From NCBI GenBank assembly GCA_035533375.1, contig DATLTV010000087.1, forward strand, positions 1-7,163: DNA of 7,163 nucleotides, given 5' to 3'. Positions 5,563 through 7,163 of the stretch are shown piece by piece. The position numbers and the translations under genes were made by a program. The DNA comes from DATLTV01 sp035533375 (GTDB taxonomy: Bacteria > Patescibacteriota > Minisyncoccia > UBA6257 > 2-01-FULL-56-20). Below the pieces are notes generated by a model. It ran no database searches and was not told the origin of the DNA. It worked only from the letters and a program-made list of their open reading frames with translations. Each line of letters opens with the position of its first letter. Positions within the stretch are counted from its first letter, which is position 1.

Positions 5563-7163
5563 ATGGACTCAGGGAAGCATTTTGTTCCGGCGGACGTGCC
5601 GACCATTCTCGTTATTTTGGGCGTTACCGGCGATCTCACGGCGAAAAAGATCGCGCCGGCGCTTTTCAATTTGTTCGAGAAGAAGGAACTGCCGCAGAAG
5701 TTCGAGCTCGTGGGTGTCTCGCGTCGCGAGTGGAATGACGACGATCTGAAGGCGCATCTGCGGGCGATTCTCGGCGCAAAAGTGCCCGATGCGCGGCGGG
5801 GATCCGTGGATGCTTTCCTCGGCCTTGCCACGTACGCGAAACTTTCGTTCAACAATTTCCACGACTACGCGGCGCTCGGTGAAAAGCTCAAAAAGATCGA
5901 CGACGCCTGGGGGGTATGCACGAACAAACTGTTTTATCTTTCCGTGCCACCGCAGTTTTACGAAGAGATCTTCGATCATTTGAAAAAAAGCGGTTTGGCG
6001 GAAGGATGCGGCGAAGACGGGGAAGGCTGGACGCGCGTGATTGTCGAAAAACCGTTCGGCTCCGACGAAAAGAGCGCGAAAGCGCTCGACCTGAAGCTCG
6101 GGAAACTGTTTAAAGAGGAGCAAATCTATCGCATCGACCATTATCTCGCGAAGGAGGCGTTCCAGAACATCCTTGCGTTCAGATTTTTCAACAATTTATT
6201 CGAAGACCAGTGGGGAAGCGGGCTCATCGAGAAGATCTACATCCGCGAGCTCGAAAACGTGGGCGTCGAAGACCGCGGCGCGTTTTACGATCCGGTGGGC
6301 GCCCTGCGCGACGTGGGACAGAATCATCTTTTGCAGATGCTCGCGCTTACGACCATGGATGAGCCGCGCAACCTGAGCGCCGGAGCAATCCGCGCGAACC
6401 GCGCGGCAATCCTCGAAACGCTTGTGCCGCTCTCCGAGGCGGACGTAAAACGTTCGACCTTCCGCGCGCAATATGAAGGATATCGCAATATCAAAGGCGT
6501 CGCTTCCAATTCCGAAACCGAAACGTATTTCCGCATGAAAGCATTTCTTTTGCATCCGCGCTGGGAAGGAGTGACGATCGTCATGGAAGCGGGGAAACGG
6601 CTTGCGCCGCGCGGCGGGAACGAGGTTACGGATGTCGAAGTGGTTTTTCGCCATCCCGAGCCCTGCCTGTGCGCCGAACTGCGGGTGAAGCATGGCGAGG
6701 GCGCGCCGGATCACTATAAAAACTCGCTCGTCTTCCGCCAGGACCCGGTCGAAGGCATCACGATCCGTTTCTGGTCGAAGAAGGCCGGCCACGCGATGGA
6801 ACTCGAAGAGCGGACGTTCGAATTCGACCTGCGGAAAGGAGGAAAGAAATCACAGTACACGGAGGAGTACGAGAAATTGCTCATGGATTGCATTTCGGGC
6901 GACCAGGCGCTTTTCGTTTCGAGTGAAGAGATCGCCGCGATGTGGAAGTTCGTCGATCCGATAGAAAACGGCTGGCAGAAGGGGATCGTGCCGCTCGCGC
7001 GCTATGCGCCCGACAGTCCGGCCATTTCCATCGAAGCCGCCGTTGCGGACGAAGCTACGGTGCGGCGGGCATCCGCGCTTCTTCCGAAAGAGATCGGTGT
7101 CTTCGGCCTCGGCAAAATGGGCGCGAATGTCGCGCGTCAACTCAAGGACAAAGGCTGGCGCGT
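5563..7163 (+). CDS. zwf: Glucose-6-phosphate dehydrogenase fused to 6-phosphogluconate dehydrogenase (3' truncated)
   Basis: The frame is open from ATG 5563 to the window edge (533 codons plus 2 nt). Residues 1 to about 472 are a full G6PDH, which oxidises glucose 6-phosphate to 6-phosphogluconolactone with NAD(P)+. The dinucleotide loop is L19-G-V-T-G-D-L25 (classically GASGDL), followed by V161-E-K-P-F-G166. The active-site signature R190-I-D-H-Y-L-A-K197-E has H193 as the Asp/His dyad member and K197 for substrate binding, and H255 in DVGQNHLLQM is the second catalytic His. The domain ends with WKFVDPIENGW (461-471). Instead of stopping near 480-490, it continues through a linker (about 472-508) into I511-G-V-F-G515-L-G517-K-M-G520-A-N, the NADP-binding start of a GndA/YqeC-type 6-phosphogluconate dehydrogenase. 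The rest of that domain lies outside the window. No lactonase domain lies between the two. It starts 4 nt after acyP with no Shine-Dalgarno. Confidence 0.9.
   Translation, partial: MDSGKHFVPADVPTILVILGVTGDLTAKKIAPALFNLFEKKELPQKFELVGVSRREWNDDDLKAHLRAILGAKVPDARRGSVDAFLGLATYAKLSFNNFHDYAALGEKLKKIDDAWGVCTNKLFYLSVPPQFYEEIFDHLKKSGLAEGCGEDGEGWTRVIVEKPFGSDEKSAKALDLKLGKLFKEEQIYRIDHYLAKEAFQNILAFRFFNNLFEDQWGSGLIEKIYIRELENVGVEDRGAFYDPVGALRDVGQNHLLQMLALTTMDEPRNLSAGAIRANRAAILETLVPLSEADVKRSTFRAQYEGYRNIKGVASNSETETYFRMKAFLLHPRWEGVTIVMEAGKRLAPRGGNEVTDVEVVFRHPEPCLCAELRVKHGEGAPDHYKNSLVFRQDPVEGITIRFWSKKAGHAMELEERTFEFDLRKGGKKSQYTEEYEKLLMDCISGDQALFVSSEEIAAMWKFVDPIENGWQKGIVPLARYAPDSPAISIEAAVADEATVRRASALLPKEIGVFGLGKMGANVARQLKDKGWR

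Noticed and set aside
6835..6842. Perfect Shine-Dalgarno-like AAAGGAGG inside zwf
   Set aside because: No start codon lies 5-12 nt downstream, and the bases encode part of a Lys/Gly loop in the G6PDH domain, so internal initiation is not supported.

Overview
The window (7163 bp, visibly GC-rich, densely packed, every supported gene on the + strand) looks like a compact bacterial genome. TGA is used as a normal stop at two gene junctions, so code 4 or 25 is excluded. The small packed genes, the multi-TM sensor kinase, the lack of clear Shine-Dalgarno sites and the large palindromic repeat would fit a Patescibacteria/CPR-type genome. That assignment is inference from style, not from a marker gene.

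Positions 1-4981 hold five tightly linked genes: the 3' end of a PaaK-like (phenylacetate-CoA ligase family) adenylate-forming enzyme; an E1/ThiF-like protein; an FMN nitroreductase-like protein; an alpha/beta-hydrolase-like protein; and a multi-TM sensor histidine kinase with no response regulator in view. The junctions are a 6-nt gap, an ATGA overlap, an ATGA overlap and a 3-nt gap, so they are probably one operon. The ThiF-like and nitroreductase-like proteins together reproduce, as two separate translationally coupled genes, the domain order of the fused Rv1355c/'MoeY' proteins of mycobacteria. The set of an acyl-activating enzyme, an E1-like adenylyltransferase, a flavoenzyme and a hydrolase suggests an uncharacterised small-molecule modification pathway.

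Positions 4982-5291 are the only long gap without a credible gene. Most of it is a 268-bp composite palindrome (5038-5305): perfect 19-bp inverted terminal repeats enclose two further long hairpins, giving a three-way-junction fold. Its right arm contains the probable TTG start codon of the next gene, an acylphosphatase. A frame open through the repeat would give a false 178-aa protein.

Positions 5292-7163 hold the acylphosphatase (5292-5558) and, 4 nt later, a gene open to the window edge. It encodes a complete glucose-6-phosphate dehydrogenase that runs in frame into the NADP-binding start of 6-phosphogluconate dehydrogenase. This is an apparent zwf-gnd fusion joining both oxidative steps of the pentose phosphate pathway. 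-10-like hexamers sit just before the E1-like and zwf-gnd start codons, compatible with leaderless transcripts.
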